Shown: one piece after another, positions 53,972-64,000 of the stretch | Numbering within the stretch: position 1 is the stretch's first letter | How the letters are laid out: the number at the start of each line of letters is the position of its first letter | NCBI GenBank assembly: GCA_026936325.1 | Contig: JAPTHN010000021.1 | Location: 2,170,001-2,234,000, forward strand | From: Platynereis dumerilii | Lineage: Eukaryota; Annelida; Polychaeta; Phyllodocida; Nereididae | DNA: 64,000 nt | Direction: 5' to 3' | Notes under the pieces: generated by a model | The model's input: only the letters and a program-made list of their open reading frames with translations | What the model was told of the DNA's origin: nothing | Databases searched by the model: none | Translations under genes and position numbers: made by a program

Positions 53972-56532
53972 CAAGAGGTGTTCAACTTATTTTGACAAAA
54001 AATTTAAAAGTCACCGAATCGAGAATTTTTGCTACTTTGAGCCTAAATGGCTGTGAGTGATCCGTTTGATGCTCATCTTGCATGTCATGTCATCTAAATA
54101 TCTTAGAAGAATAGGAAAATTAATTGATGGTATGTTATTTGGATGTTGTGATAAAAGACCTTTTGAGGCGGAGTTTCACTGCCTCAAGCATACTGTTTAG
54201 TATAGTGTCATGGAGGACGATTATCATATTTCCTTAAGCTAAATGTTCATTGTGAACTACTGCAAAAAAGAAAAAATTGGATGTCACGCTCGTAAGTGGT
54301 TTCGAGAAGTATTCCACTGGCCATGGTTTGCAGCCAAATATTGAGTGATAATCAAAATGAGATCAGTGACCAAGTTACTTGACCTGCTGATTCATACAAA
54401 GATGCATTCCAGTAACAATACAGGAGATAGACACACCTTTATGCATGACTTCTCAAAGTGTAATGCTACAGTCTCACGGCACGTTACGGAGAACTTTTTA
54501 CTGCTGAGGGATAGCTTGAGATGAATTCTAGGAAAAAAATGACCAACCCGGCGACATACAATGTTTATAAAACGATAATATAATTAATTAAAAGCATATC
54601 ACGGCGGGATAAGATCGTAATCGGCGGGATAAGATCGTAAATCGGCGGAGACAAGATCATATCCCTGTGGGAAAGATCTAAATGCCTGTGGGGATGTCAA
54701 AAATCGTCGGCGGGATGTCAAAAGACCGTCGGCGGGATGTCAAAAACTGCCGGCGAGGCTGCAAATGTCCCGCAGGGGAAGTAAAAATATCCCGCAGGGG
54801 CAGGAGAGGTCCCCTCAGGGGCAGGGGATGTCCTAATATCCCGCCGGAGATGTTTTTGAGACGTTCTCACTGAAAAAATCCCCGCCGGACATCCAAAATT
54901 CAAGAAAATTTTGGGCTCTGTTCCACCGTCATGGAAAAAAGTTTCAACATGTTGAATCTTTTTTGACATCCACGGCGCAGTTTTTCCATTTCTAGGAACC
55001 CCTGAGGGAAACAAAAAGTACCCCTGAGGGATGTGAAAAGTCGACGGCGGATCACCCAAATTCATCCAAATTACCAGGAAATACCATCCCGCCGACGCCT
55101 AAAGTACTCCGTAACGTGCCGTGAGAATGGGGCATAAGTCACAAAAACAAAGCTAAATAAAATATCACACAATTTAAAATGAAATGTGTGTGAAAATAAG
55201 GAACATTGGATGTATGCTCCACCTGAAACTTATAAACAAAACAATGCTACCACTAAATAAAGCTAAGTTTCATCTACAGGATCATGGCAATCAAAGAGTG
55301 GTTTTCAACACAAAAGAAATGTAAAGAGAACTTAAAAGTTAATTTTTAGAAGCATGAAAAGATTAGCAATTTCTGTACGAAATTCATACTTCAAGTGTTT
55401 TGCGATATATATAACTGAAAAAGTCACATTTTTGCTGCCAGAAATTGAAATAGGATAGCCCAATATGTTAATTCTAGAATCTACTTCAGAACGGGCATTC
55501 CTAAGTTCTTGACATCAAGTGTCACAGCCAAATATTGTGCCCAATAGGCCTATTGGGCATAGATATTAGGATTTTGGGCAAAATATAGGTTTTTTGGCAA
55601 ATTATAGGGTGTTTGGGCAAAATATAGGGCCTCCTTCTAAGGGCATGACTTTCCCAAAGTCATCGCATCCTCTAGAAATCCGAGAGGGATTTGGGAAAAA
55701 TATAGGTACTTTGGGCGCATGCCTATATCACTCATTATTGCTCACTCCAACTATAACTTGTGTGGTAGTGGATTTTGGCAAAAATCTTATCCTTTGGATA
55801 CCTGCCTAAATCACTCGCAATCACTCACTTAAATTATGTGGATTTTGACAAAGATCCAACCCTTTTTGTAATAGTGACATGGCCAATGAAAATTCAGCCT
55901 AATATCTAGCCTAATGTCCACAGTAGGGGGCACTGTAAGGAATAATTTGCCCAATGTGAATGCAGTCTAATATCTGCCTGTTATCCGGGCCAATGAGAAT
56001 CTAAACTGAACCAATTAAAAATGCAAAAAAATTTTTTTTTAAATCCATGTTGGTTTTGCATTGAAATTTGGTTTTTCAAAAAACCATTTTGAATCTAAAA
56101 AACCAATTTTGTCCAGACATTCTTTACAGTGTACACACCAAGAGAAAAAGAGATATTATTCAATTAAATTAGAAGATTATATTCAGGGCCATAGCGCCTA
56201 AATCATTCTAAATACCTGAAAATAAACAAGCAATATTTCTGTGCCTCTGTGGACAGGTCACCCAAGACCCTTTAGAAGTTTTAGAATAATTGGTATAATT
56301 TACTTGTAATCACTAGCAGCGGCCGAAATATTGCTCTGTAAAACTGATTGGAGGGCCTATCGCAGGAAACGTTTAATAAAATCACACAAACTGTTCCAAA
56401 ACATTTCAAACGTATGTCTCACATTGACAAGAACTATAGTTAACATTTTTCATCATCATCCTGGGAAAGAGTAACTTTGGTCAATTTCTGTGTTTGTTTG
56501 AACTTTTTGTCAAATAAGTTGAACACCTCTTG
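53972..56532. mobile_element. 2.56 kb mariner-like element, non-coding
   Basis: TA at 53970-53971 and 56533-56534. Ends CAAGAGGTGTTCAACTTATT and its mirror (…AATAAGTTGAACACCTCTTG; one base differs), about 30 bp in all, the usual Tc1/mariner form. No transposase with a D,D,D/E pattern could be read; a separate TIR element lies inside. Confidence 0.7.
54473..55125. mobile_element. 653-bp TIR element with subterminal motif arrays, nested
   Basis: CTCACGGCACGTTACGGAG is mirrored exactly at 55107-55125. The interior holds many copies of CGGCGGGATGTCAAAA / GGCGGGATAAGATCG (54600-54750) and the inverted form (TCCCGCAGGGGAAGTAAAAA) further right. Target duplication not resolved. Confidence 0.7.
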
Positions 56533-56534
56533 TA

Positions 56535-57071
56535 GACATTTTTTTTTGTTCGTGGTTTCTGCCTGTACCGTGTTTTTTTAACTGGTTTGTAATTTTGGTC
56601 AAATGTGACCCTTTTTTATGTCAATAAAAAAAATAATAACAGAGATGTTTACGGTTTTTAAGTGTGATCACTCTTCCATTCAGTAGTCCATAAATTAAGA
56701 AAATGTTACTGTTTACATAAATTCGGTAGCTCGATTCTGCAGTATCAATTTCTCAGGGTAAACCATAAACTTGTTAGAAGCAGTCAGATGAAAATGAGAA
56801 CTGCATGCTGCTGCCACCTGACACAAAAGTTGATTTTGTATGCCACAGCATTGCTGTCCCAAGAAATAGTTCAAATTTCATTGCAAATATATTGCAAAAT
56901 TTCTATTCAACAATGATAACAGAGTCAGACTCGGCAATCACATTCTCTAAGGAAGTAGGTAAGGCCATCAGCACACTCAGAAACAGCCCCGGTGTCTTCC
57001 AGACAAAATTGTGTGTGTTCCTCTGATTGAAATGATGTGGACGCTCGCACTAGGTGGCAACACAAGGCAGC
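56535..57071. other. AT-rich intergenic
   Basis: No gene supported. Ends in AAGGCAGC (57064-57071), the 8-bp target of the next element. Confidence 0.45.
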
Positions 57072-57119
57072 CAGGGCCAGCTCCAGCCAGTTATGCGCCC
57101 TAGGCAGCATCATGCTGAT

Positions 57120-57439
57120 GCGCCCCGGGAAGAAGAGCATGGAGGGAGCACAGAGCAGGGAGAGGGCGCATAACAAGGAGGGGCACATAGCAAGACGGGG
57201 GCACAGAGCAACGAGGGGTTGCACAGCAAGGAGGAGGCAGAGAGCAAGGAGGAGTTGGAGAGCAAGGAGGGGGTGCAGAGCAACGAGGAGGGTGCAGAGC
57301 AAGAAGGGGTGCAGAACAAGTAGGGGCGAATAGCAAGAAGGGGGCGCAGAACAAGGAGGGGGCACAGAGCAACAAGGGGGTGCAGAGCAAGGAGGAGCGC
57401 ATAGCAAGTAGGGGCGCATAGCAAGAAGGGGGTACACAG
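57120..57439. repeat. GCAGAGCAAGGAGGGG minisatellite, left block
   Basis: 14-18 bp units (CAGAGCAAGGAGGGGGCG with CATAGCAAGAAGGGG variants). It continues at 59301-59400 beyond the nested hAT, showing that the array was cut by that insertion. Cys/Leu- or Arg-rich frames over it are artefacts. Confidence 0.85.
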
Positions 57440-59292
57440 CAGGGATGGGCAGGGATGCCAATGTACTTGAGTACGAGTACAAGTACTTTGCAGGTAACGA
57501 GTACAAGTACAAGTACAGCAAATTACAAATGTACTCGAGTACAAGTACAAGTACATTCTACGAGTACAAGTACGAGTACCGAGTACTTTTTGAAACCAGA
57601 TCCAACAAAAATAATAAAAAAAATCGTTCAAGCTAATGTCAATAATTTATTAAATATATAATATAAATAAATAAAAATTAAATAAAAGAAATATAATCAT
57701 ATGCAACAGTATCTCGAGAGTGGCACAATAACAATGTTATAATGTACATGTAACACTAAGTTAACAAATGCAGTTAGCAGTGCCCAAATATTAAACATGC
57801 TTAATTTGAACGCATTAGGGCTGCGCATTGTTCTTGAATGGAATGCAACGCATGCCACTTTATTAATTAATAAGCCGTTTTAAATCAGCCCATATCAAGT
57901 GAAAAAAAGAGTACTTTGTTCATGTAACACATATTTTCGTTAGATAACCATTTAAACTTAAGAAAGGGCCTTTGAATGAACGAAATACTCACTTAATCTT
58001 CTTTTGAAATATATATATATCTAGCTTGACAAGTTATTTAAGTTAAGGTATCAAGACTAGGAACTATTAAAAATGATATACGAAATAAAATTCTTCAAAA
58101 TATTTAAGAGTGTTCCTTCATTGATAGGTGACTTTAACAAAAAAAGATTAAGTAAATTAATCGAAAGATTTCCCAGATAAGTCAACTTTTAAAAATTGAA
58201 ATAAGTTAGTGAAATGACTAAATTAGTGAAATTACTCTTAAAACCACCCATTTTGACTTGTCAAAGACAATTTAAGTGTTAAAACGATTATGAAAACTTT
58301 GGTTTAACAAAGTTTGTCTTCAGAATAATTTCTTATTTCAGTACTTGCTTGCACTTCATAAAGGCAACATAATGTGAACTTTATAAACTGCTATGTGTCT
58401 AATTAATGTTCAGACAATAGTACCCCTATATTGCAATGCATCATTGCTCACAATTATACAATGCATGGCATGTGTTTGAATAGCAATTAAACAATAGATA
58501 GTGTCAGAATAGCAGTTTTATTCATACTGGACGATAGCTATGTCAGTGAGCTCTTTCATAAAATTAGCCTTTTTTGTCAAAGAAAATATATAATTAAGTG
58601 TACATGTAGTAGTTTACACATGATTACTACTACCGGTGAATGTGTATTAAATAAAAGACAAATCTTCATTTTTGAAAACTTAATATGTAAACAATTGTGT
58701 TCAACAAATATTTTCTTAAAATTGGAATTTTTAGATAGGACAGAAGCTTAGTTGTATTTCACTCATTAAGTCCATTGGACTCTTTGAAATTTCTGAAAAA
58801 GAATTTAAATACAAATACAGTATTTACAAATACAAACATATTTGTATTTGAACCCAAACCTGGAGTATAGTAGTATTTTAACATTTTATTTGAATTCCAA
58901 ATTATATACTTTAAAAAGTAAAAAGTGAACATTAAAAGTTTAAATTTTCATTACAGTGTGTTTGCTAAATTTCTTTTATTATTATCTTTGAATGTAAATA
59001 TATAATGAAAGAAGAAATTTAATTTTAGACAAGTATTGAATGCCACTCTTACCTCAATCAGAAGTAAAGTCTCCTCTCTGTAAGCCTTGTTCTAAAAGGA
59101 ACTTTATTGCAAAAAGTACTCATAATGTACTCATAATGTACTCGTAAATATGAGTACTTTGCAAATGTACTCGAGTACAAGTACAAGTACAGTACTCGTA
59201 AAAGCTACGAGTACTGAGTACATGCGAGTACTTGAAATTACGTACTCGAGTACACGAGTACACGAGTACTTAAGTACTCGTGCCCATCCCTG
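57440..59292. mobile_element. 1.85 kb hAT-type element with GTACT arrays, nested
   Basis: GTACACAG is duplicated exactly at 57432-57439 and 59293-59300. Ends CAGGGATGGGCA and CAGGGATGGGCACGAGTACT (reverse complement). About 150 bp at each end are filled with GAGTACAAGTAC-type words; the centre is AT-rich, without a frame. Confidence 0.9.
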
Positions 59293-59300
59293 GTACACAG

Positions 59301-59524
59301 CAGGGGAGGAGGTGGAGAGCAAGGAGGGGATGCAGAGCAATGAGGGGGGCGCAGAGCAAGAAGGGGGCGCAAAAGTAGGAGGTGGAGAGCAAGGAGCACA
59401 TAGACGTACGGCGAGCGCGTTTTTTGGGGGGGGCGAGCGACATTTGACCGAATTCAGGATCTAGTTTTAGTACCATTTCAAAATTAAATTAATGAAATTG
59501 GCTAGAAATCATTAATTTTCAATA
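59301..59524. repeat. outer hAT interior: rest of the left minisatellite and spacer
   Basis: Continues the GAGCAAGGAGGGG array to about 59400, then a short unique part with GGGGGGGCGAGCGACATTTG. Ends at the TA of the next nested element. Confidence 0.7.
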
Positions 59525-62456
59525 GGGGAGAGTTGCCGGGATCGGAACACCTAACTTCAGAGGCTCAGTGAGCAAAGGGTATCAATGACATGAAGTTCAA
59601 AACTGGCAGTAAGACGAAGATTGTGTGGAAATATATAGTGCTACTGTATTAAGGACAGAGCTCGCTTTGTGTGGACACCAGAACATCTTCAAAAAATGCT
59701 TTAAATTCTCACATTGCAAACTTGGTATCCTCGATTGGACCACCGAGTTGCCTCGATCGGACCACTCCAGAAAGCGTTTCCTTTAATAACCCAGCCTATT
59801 CACATAATTTTCTGATCCAAAAACGACAGTCTCCTATTGTTTTAATGAATTTTGGACAAATACAAAAGTTGAATTTTTTTTTTTGATGTTTTTCGCATTT
59901 CAATGTTATTTCTGGAAAGGCCAACAGAGGGCATGTAAGCATGGGAGATAAAAATACATAATTAGTTTTAGTTAACCCTGGGCCATAATTTCTTAATTTT
60001 AGGGATTAATTCTTCATAAAAACCTCTAATAAAATAATCATATTTGAAGACTGTCTTATCAATAAACATGCATCCATGAGGTGGTCCACTCGAGGACACT
60101 CCACTGGTCCAATCGAGGGAATAATTGCCATTTGCTAAATTTAAGCCAGTGCCCCGAATTTTATAGATAGATGAAGTTTTCTTTTTAGTGTTGGGAGACA
60201 ATTAGTTGAAGGTCACTTAAACAGATTTTGGAGGATTTCCTAGCAGTATGTGAATTCTGATTGTGTGAGACCTGCATTAGGGTGTGGCTGGTGCCCCAAA
60301 GTTGTCAGATCCCACTGTACCTTTTTTTGGTACTGTGTCTTGGTCCAGCAAACATTTCTGGAAAGTTTCATGGAAATCAGAAAATGCTTAACTTGAGCAC
60401 AATCCAGTTGAAAATTCTTATTTAATCTTTAAAAGCTCAAACCGCGGTATTATATAACTTTGTCAATATGAGTTGTACATTAAAATAACCTGTATGGTTG
60501 AACTGCCCTCAATTAGAGCTTCATTTTGAATACCAACTTCAATGGTCTCGGAAAATTTTACGCAGTGAAACAAATCTATAATTCAAGGTTTGTTTGAGAA
60601 ATAATTTGCAAATTATATAAAGACGAAGATTTGATGTTAATCCAGTTAATATTGCATGGCAGAAAGTGCCAAAGGCACTATTTTGACATTTTGAAGAAAT
60701 TAGATTATATTTGGATATTTTGGTGCACTGTTATAAGAAGTTTTACTGTTATTTTAAAATCTTAAACTATAATGCAAGCAAATTGAGAGTGGCTAAAATC
60801 GGCCTATGCCTATCCAACCCAATATCTTTATTCATACACAGTGGCATTAGGCCTATGTGAACATAAAACAACAGATAAATAAAACCAATTTAAGCTGAAA
60901 AAAATTAAATCATTAAGTTGGCACCAGGTGGGTGAGACCTTAGTAGTCCATACGTAATGTGTCTTAGCAATTCGCAAGAACGTTGTATATTATCATAAGG
61001 TCAGGGAAAATCCTTTCTCAATCAACTCGTAATGATCTGGCACATTTTCAAGCACACAATGTCCAATTAAATCGAAATTTTTGACTATATTGGCATGACA
61101 CAGTGGCCTATATAGCTAGCCACATTTTTAAAATTTGAGTTGAATAATGAATTAAATGACACATGCTGAATGTGATGCTTATAAATAACAAAGGTTTCTG
61201 ATTTTCTCTCTTGCCACATTCTCAGGATGCAATGATCATGACAATGTGTGACATCTGAAACATGTTTATCCTCCACAAAGCATTCTAAACTTCATAAATC
61301 AAGTTTCTGAAGTCTAATGCTATGTTTGAAGGAACTATGATAAATGGCAACAAGTGACAATATCATGGTATTTAAAGAGATGATTAACACGCCGCATACA
61401 TTTGTGTCTTTACTGAGATGTGACCAAAAAACTGAATTCTCAATTGTATTAGCAAAAGTATTGCTTAATCATCCTTGTTTATTAATTTTACCTAGCTTAC
61501 CTTAGTACTGATTTTGCATCTCAACTCACTTTTGAAAAAAGACAAAATGTTTAGCTGGTGTCAATGTAAACTCTTTTGACATAATTAGACCAAGTTACTC
61601 TTACCTTTTACTTTTCTTTAACCAAATTACTCCTAGAATTGCTGGTGATTGACAATTAGCTAATTCACATATTTATCAGTATGCCTGGAACTGAAATGTT
61701 TTAAAAGCACCACTCATCAACCACCAAAATAGCCGGCAGCATACACTGTCTCTAACCACACTGTGTAAAGCCTTAGTAATATCAGACAGATACTAACTTT
61801 TTTCAATTAAAGGCTATCAAGACACTGTCATTGCTTCATTAAATAGCATAATGGGTGACACAGGCCAGTTGACATTTAATATGAATGTTTTCATTACCAA
61901 TCACACAAATTACGAAAACTGCAGTCAAATTATGAATTGAAACACTGCTTAAAATTGTCTGATACCATTGAAGTTGGTATTCAAAATGAAGGTCTTATTG
62001 AGCCCTGGCCAACAGAACATATCTTATTGTTGTTTAATGAATATTGACAAAGTTACGGGAAACCGCGACTTCGGGTTTTAATAAAATGAGATGAAACTTC
62101 AACTGCATTGTGCTCAAGTTAAACGTTTTTCAATTTTCTTGAAACTTCACAGAAATGTCTCTCAGATCAAACCACAACACCAAAAAAAGGTACAGGGGGC
62201 TCCTCCAAAATTTTCCGATTTGATGGGCAACAGCCACACCCTAACCTGCATGACAATGTTAGATCAAACACTACCATTTTATACTTATTATCTTAACTTC
62301 AAATATCAATGATTTTTCAAGTCAAACATTCATGACCATTTCCAAATGATTGAAAAGGAATCACTCAAGATAGGAGAGCTGTTCATAAGTTTAATAATTT
62401 TGTCATAATCAAAGTGTTCCGATCGAGGAACCGGTCGAATCGAGGGGACTCTCCCC
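59525..62456. mobile_element. 2.9 kb TA-flanked foldback element, nested
   Basis: TA at 59523-59524 and 62457-62458. Ends GGGGAGAGTTGCCGGGATCG and, reverse complemented, GGGGAGAGTCCCCTCGATTC. The arms pair far inside: TTAGGGTGTGGCTG / CAGCCACACCCTAA (60280 / 62236) and CATTTTGAATACCAACTTCA / TGAAGTTGGTATTCAAAATG (60520 / 61970). The word CCTCGATCGGACCA occurs about seven times in both orientations. No transposase seen. Confidence 0.8.
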
Positions 62457-62564
62457 TAGTTTTTATTTGATCATCTGCCCAATTTTTTCAGCCTTTTTGC
62501 CTGAATTTTACTGTTTCCCAAACTTTTGGAGGGGGGGCAATTGCCCCCCTGCCCCCCTATGCTG

Positions 62565-62998
62565 AAGAAGGGGGTACAAAATAGCGAAGAGGGTGCAAAG
62601 CAAGAAGGGGCGCAGAGCAAGGAGGGGTTGCAGGGCAAGGAGGGCACAGAGCAAGTAGGGGTGCATAGCGAGGAGGAGGTGGGGAGCAAGGAGGGGGCGC
62701 AGAGCAACGCGGGGCGCGCAGAGCAAGAAGTGGCTCAAAGGTAGGGGGCGGAGAGGAAGGGGGGGCGCAAGTAGGGGCGCATAGCAAGAAGGGGGTGCAG
62801 AGCAAGGAGGAGGCGGAGAGCAAGGAGGGGGCGCAGAGCAAGAAGGGGGCACAGAGAAAGGAGGGGGTGCAGGGAAAGGAGGGGGTGCAGAGCAAGGAGG
62901 AGGCGGAGAGCAAGGAGGGGGCACAGAGCAAGAAAGGGGCACAGAGAAAGTAGGAGGTGGATAGCGAGGAGAGGGCGCAAAGCAAGGAGGGGTGCAAT
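62565..62998. repeat. GCAGAGCAAGGAGGGG minisatellite, right block
   Basis: The same array family as 57120-57439, in the right half of the outer hAT: GAGCAAGGAGGGGGCGCA with GGCGGAGAGCAAGG and CACAGAGAAAGG variants. Confidence 0.85.
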
Positions 62999-63316
62999 TC
63001 GAAAAAAAAAAAGAATAAGAAGAAATTTATAGATAAAATAGCCAGGAAAGTTAAGTTTTAATTAAAAATGGCATCACAATACTTCTGAACTTTACACAAC
63101 TGCATGACTTTTTGCAAATATTCAAGTCTTATTAATTTTCTTGAATAAATACCATTTCTCTCGCCTTTTATTTTATGTGTTAAATGCTATGCCAAGAAAA
63201 GTGAGTGCATGTGGTTACGCCTGTACATGCCTCCTTGCTCTGCGCGCCCCCTCTTTGCTCTGCACCCTAGGCGACCGCCTATTTCGCCTAATGGTAGAGC
63301 CGGCCCTGAAGGCAGC

Positions 63317-64000
63317 ATATGTTCTGATCTGCCAAGGCTGGAAAAAGAAATGGCAATGCAAGAGCAGTCCACTTGTAGACAGTGTTAGAAGAGTTCCGGT
63401 TTGATAAAAAGGCAGCAGTAAACAGTTTTACGCACGACATCTGCCGTAAACTGCCTTAAAGTGGTAAAAACCGCCTTTTGCTGCTTTAAATTCCTTTAAC
63501 CCCAAATTGGCCTGAATTTAGTCCATCCAAAAGCACTAAAATAGATGAAATTGTCTAGTAATGATTGAAATACAGAATATTTTACAGTAGATATATCATC
63601 AATCAATACTGCATGTATGTTTTGCTATAATTAAGAAATAGGAATACCTTCAATTTTGTGTGAAATCTCCACAATACCAAGCAAAAATTTGCATTTTGAG
63701 CTAAATTTGGGGTTTAAGGCAGTTTACGGCAGAAAAGTGCCTAAAACTAGTTTTCGGTAAGGCAGTGTTTTGAACCTTTAATTTCAACTGGTAATGATTT
63801 CTTGCAGCATTGATTTCACTAAGCATTTGAAGGATAAATCTGCAATTTTATGAAGTACACGTCTAACTGACCTTGAATATGAAATCTTATTCCATGACCA
63901 ACCATGTATTGTCCCCAATAACACTAAACATGTCCCCAATAACACTAAACATGTCCAGGGAAATAACGTCATCTCAGGGAAATACTATAACAAAACAACC
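63317..64000. other. intergenic, nothing firm
   Basis: A GGCAGTTTACGGCAG / CTGCCGTAAACTGCC pair (near 63717 and 63450) hints at another small palindromic repeat. TGTCCCCAATAACACTAAAC occurs twice in tandem near 63911-63950. No gene seen. Confidence 0.4.

Larger units (their letters stand above)
57072..63308. mobile_element. 6.2 kb hAT-type element hosting two younger elements
   Basis: AAGGCAGC is duplicated exactly at 57064-57071 and 63309-63316. Ends CAGGGCCAGCTCCAGCC and, reverse complemented, CAGGGCCGGCTCTACCATTA, then the GCGCCCTAGG / CCTAGGGTGC block. Both ends continue as a GAGCAAGGAGGGG minisatellite. Without the nested elements (57440-59292, 59525-62456) only about 1.4 kb remain, with no transposase. 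Confidence 0.85.

Noticed and set aside
56925-57631. Cysteine/leucine-rich and arginine-rich long frames at 56.9-57.6 and 62.5-63.0 kb
   Set aside because: Multi-phase translations of the GAGCAAGGAGGGG minisatellite and of the GTACT arrays.
62471-63404. A host gene at the right edge
   Set aside because: Frames are within the outer hAT end and minisatellite; nothing resembles a conserved protein.

Overview
The window is nuclear DNA from an AT-rich, repeat-laden animal genome. Evidence: GT-AG introns with polypyrimidine acceptors, an XK-related scramblase-family gene, a long C2H2 zinc-finger gene, a LamG-like exon, LINEs, tRNA-derived SINEs and many DNA transposons. The general style suggests a marine invertebrate, possibly a non-vertebrate deuterostome such as a hemichordate, but nothing in the sequence fixes the species.

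Layout. 0-2.3 kb: a LamG-domain terminal exon and a small multi-pass membrane ORF. 2.58-9.46 kb: a 6.9 kb palindromic Polinton-type element. Two ~3 kb mirrored arms each carry a packaging-type ATPase and a chromodomain integrase, around a core of hairpin-forming minisatellite. It has 5'-AGT...ACT-3' ends and a 6-bp target duplication. 9.8-15.1 kb: two adjoining satellites (55-bp unit, about 79 copies; 50-bp unit, about 18 copies). 15.2-18 kb: a SINE and a 5'-truncated LINE. 19.3 kb: an orphan exon. 20.5-26 kb: several TIR elements, including a 0.9 kb element with 9-bp target duplication, and an 82-bp satellite that is a dead zinc-finger module. 26.6-29.6 kb (minus): a ~861-residue zinc-finger protein with 22 fingers and an acidic repeat region, with eroded fingers beyond its stop. 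30.6-38.2 kb: hAT, Harbinger-like and TTAA elements plus one orphan exon. 38.5-40.4 kb: a MITE interrupted by a TA-flanked element. 41.5-50.3 kb: a four-exon XK-related gene whose splice phases all agree; its introns hold hAT and TA-type MITEs, one split by a LINE. 50.8-56.5 kb: palindromic and mariner-like elements. 57.1-63.3 kb: a hAT element containing a second hAT and a TA-flanked foldback element.

The host genes show no shared pathway. The main theme is structural: mobile elements with long mirrored arms, several carrying arrays of a 12-16 bp motif, nested in a readable insertion order. Target duplications were read directly for most of them (6 bp Polinton, 8 bp hAT, 9 bp Mutator-like, TTA Harbinger-like, TTAA, TA, 11-13 bp for LINE and SINE).
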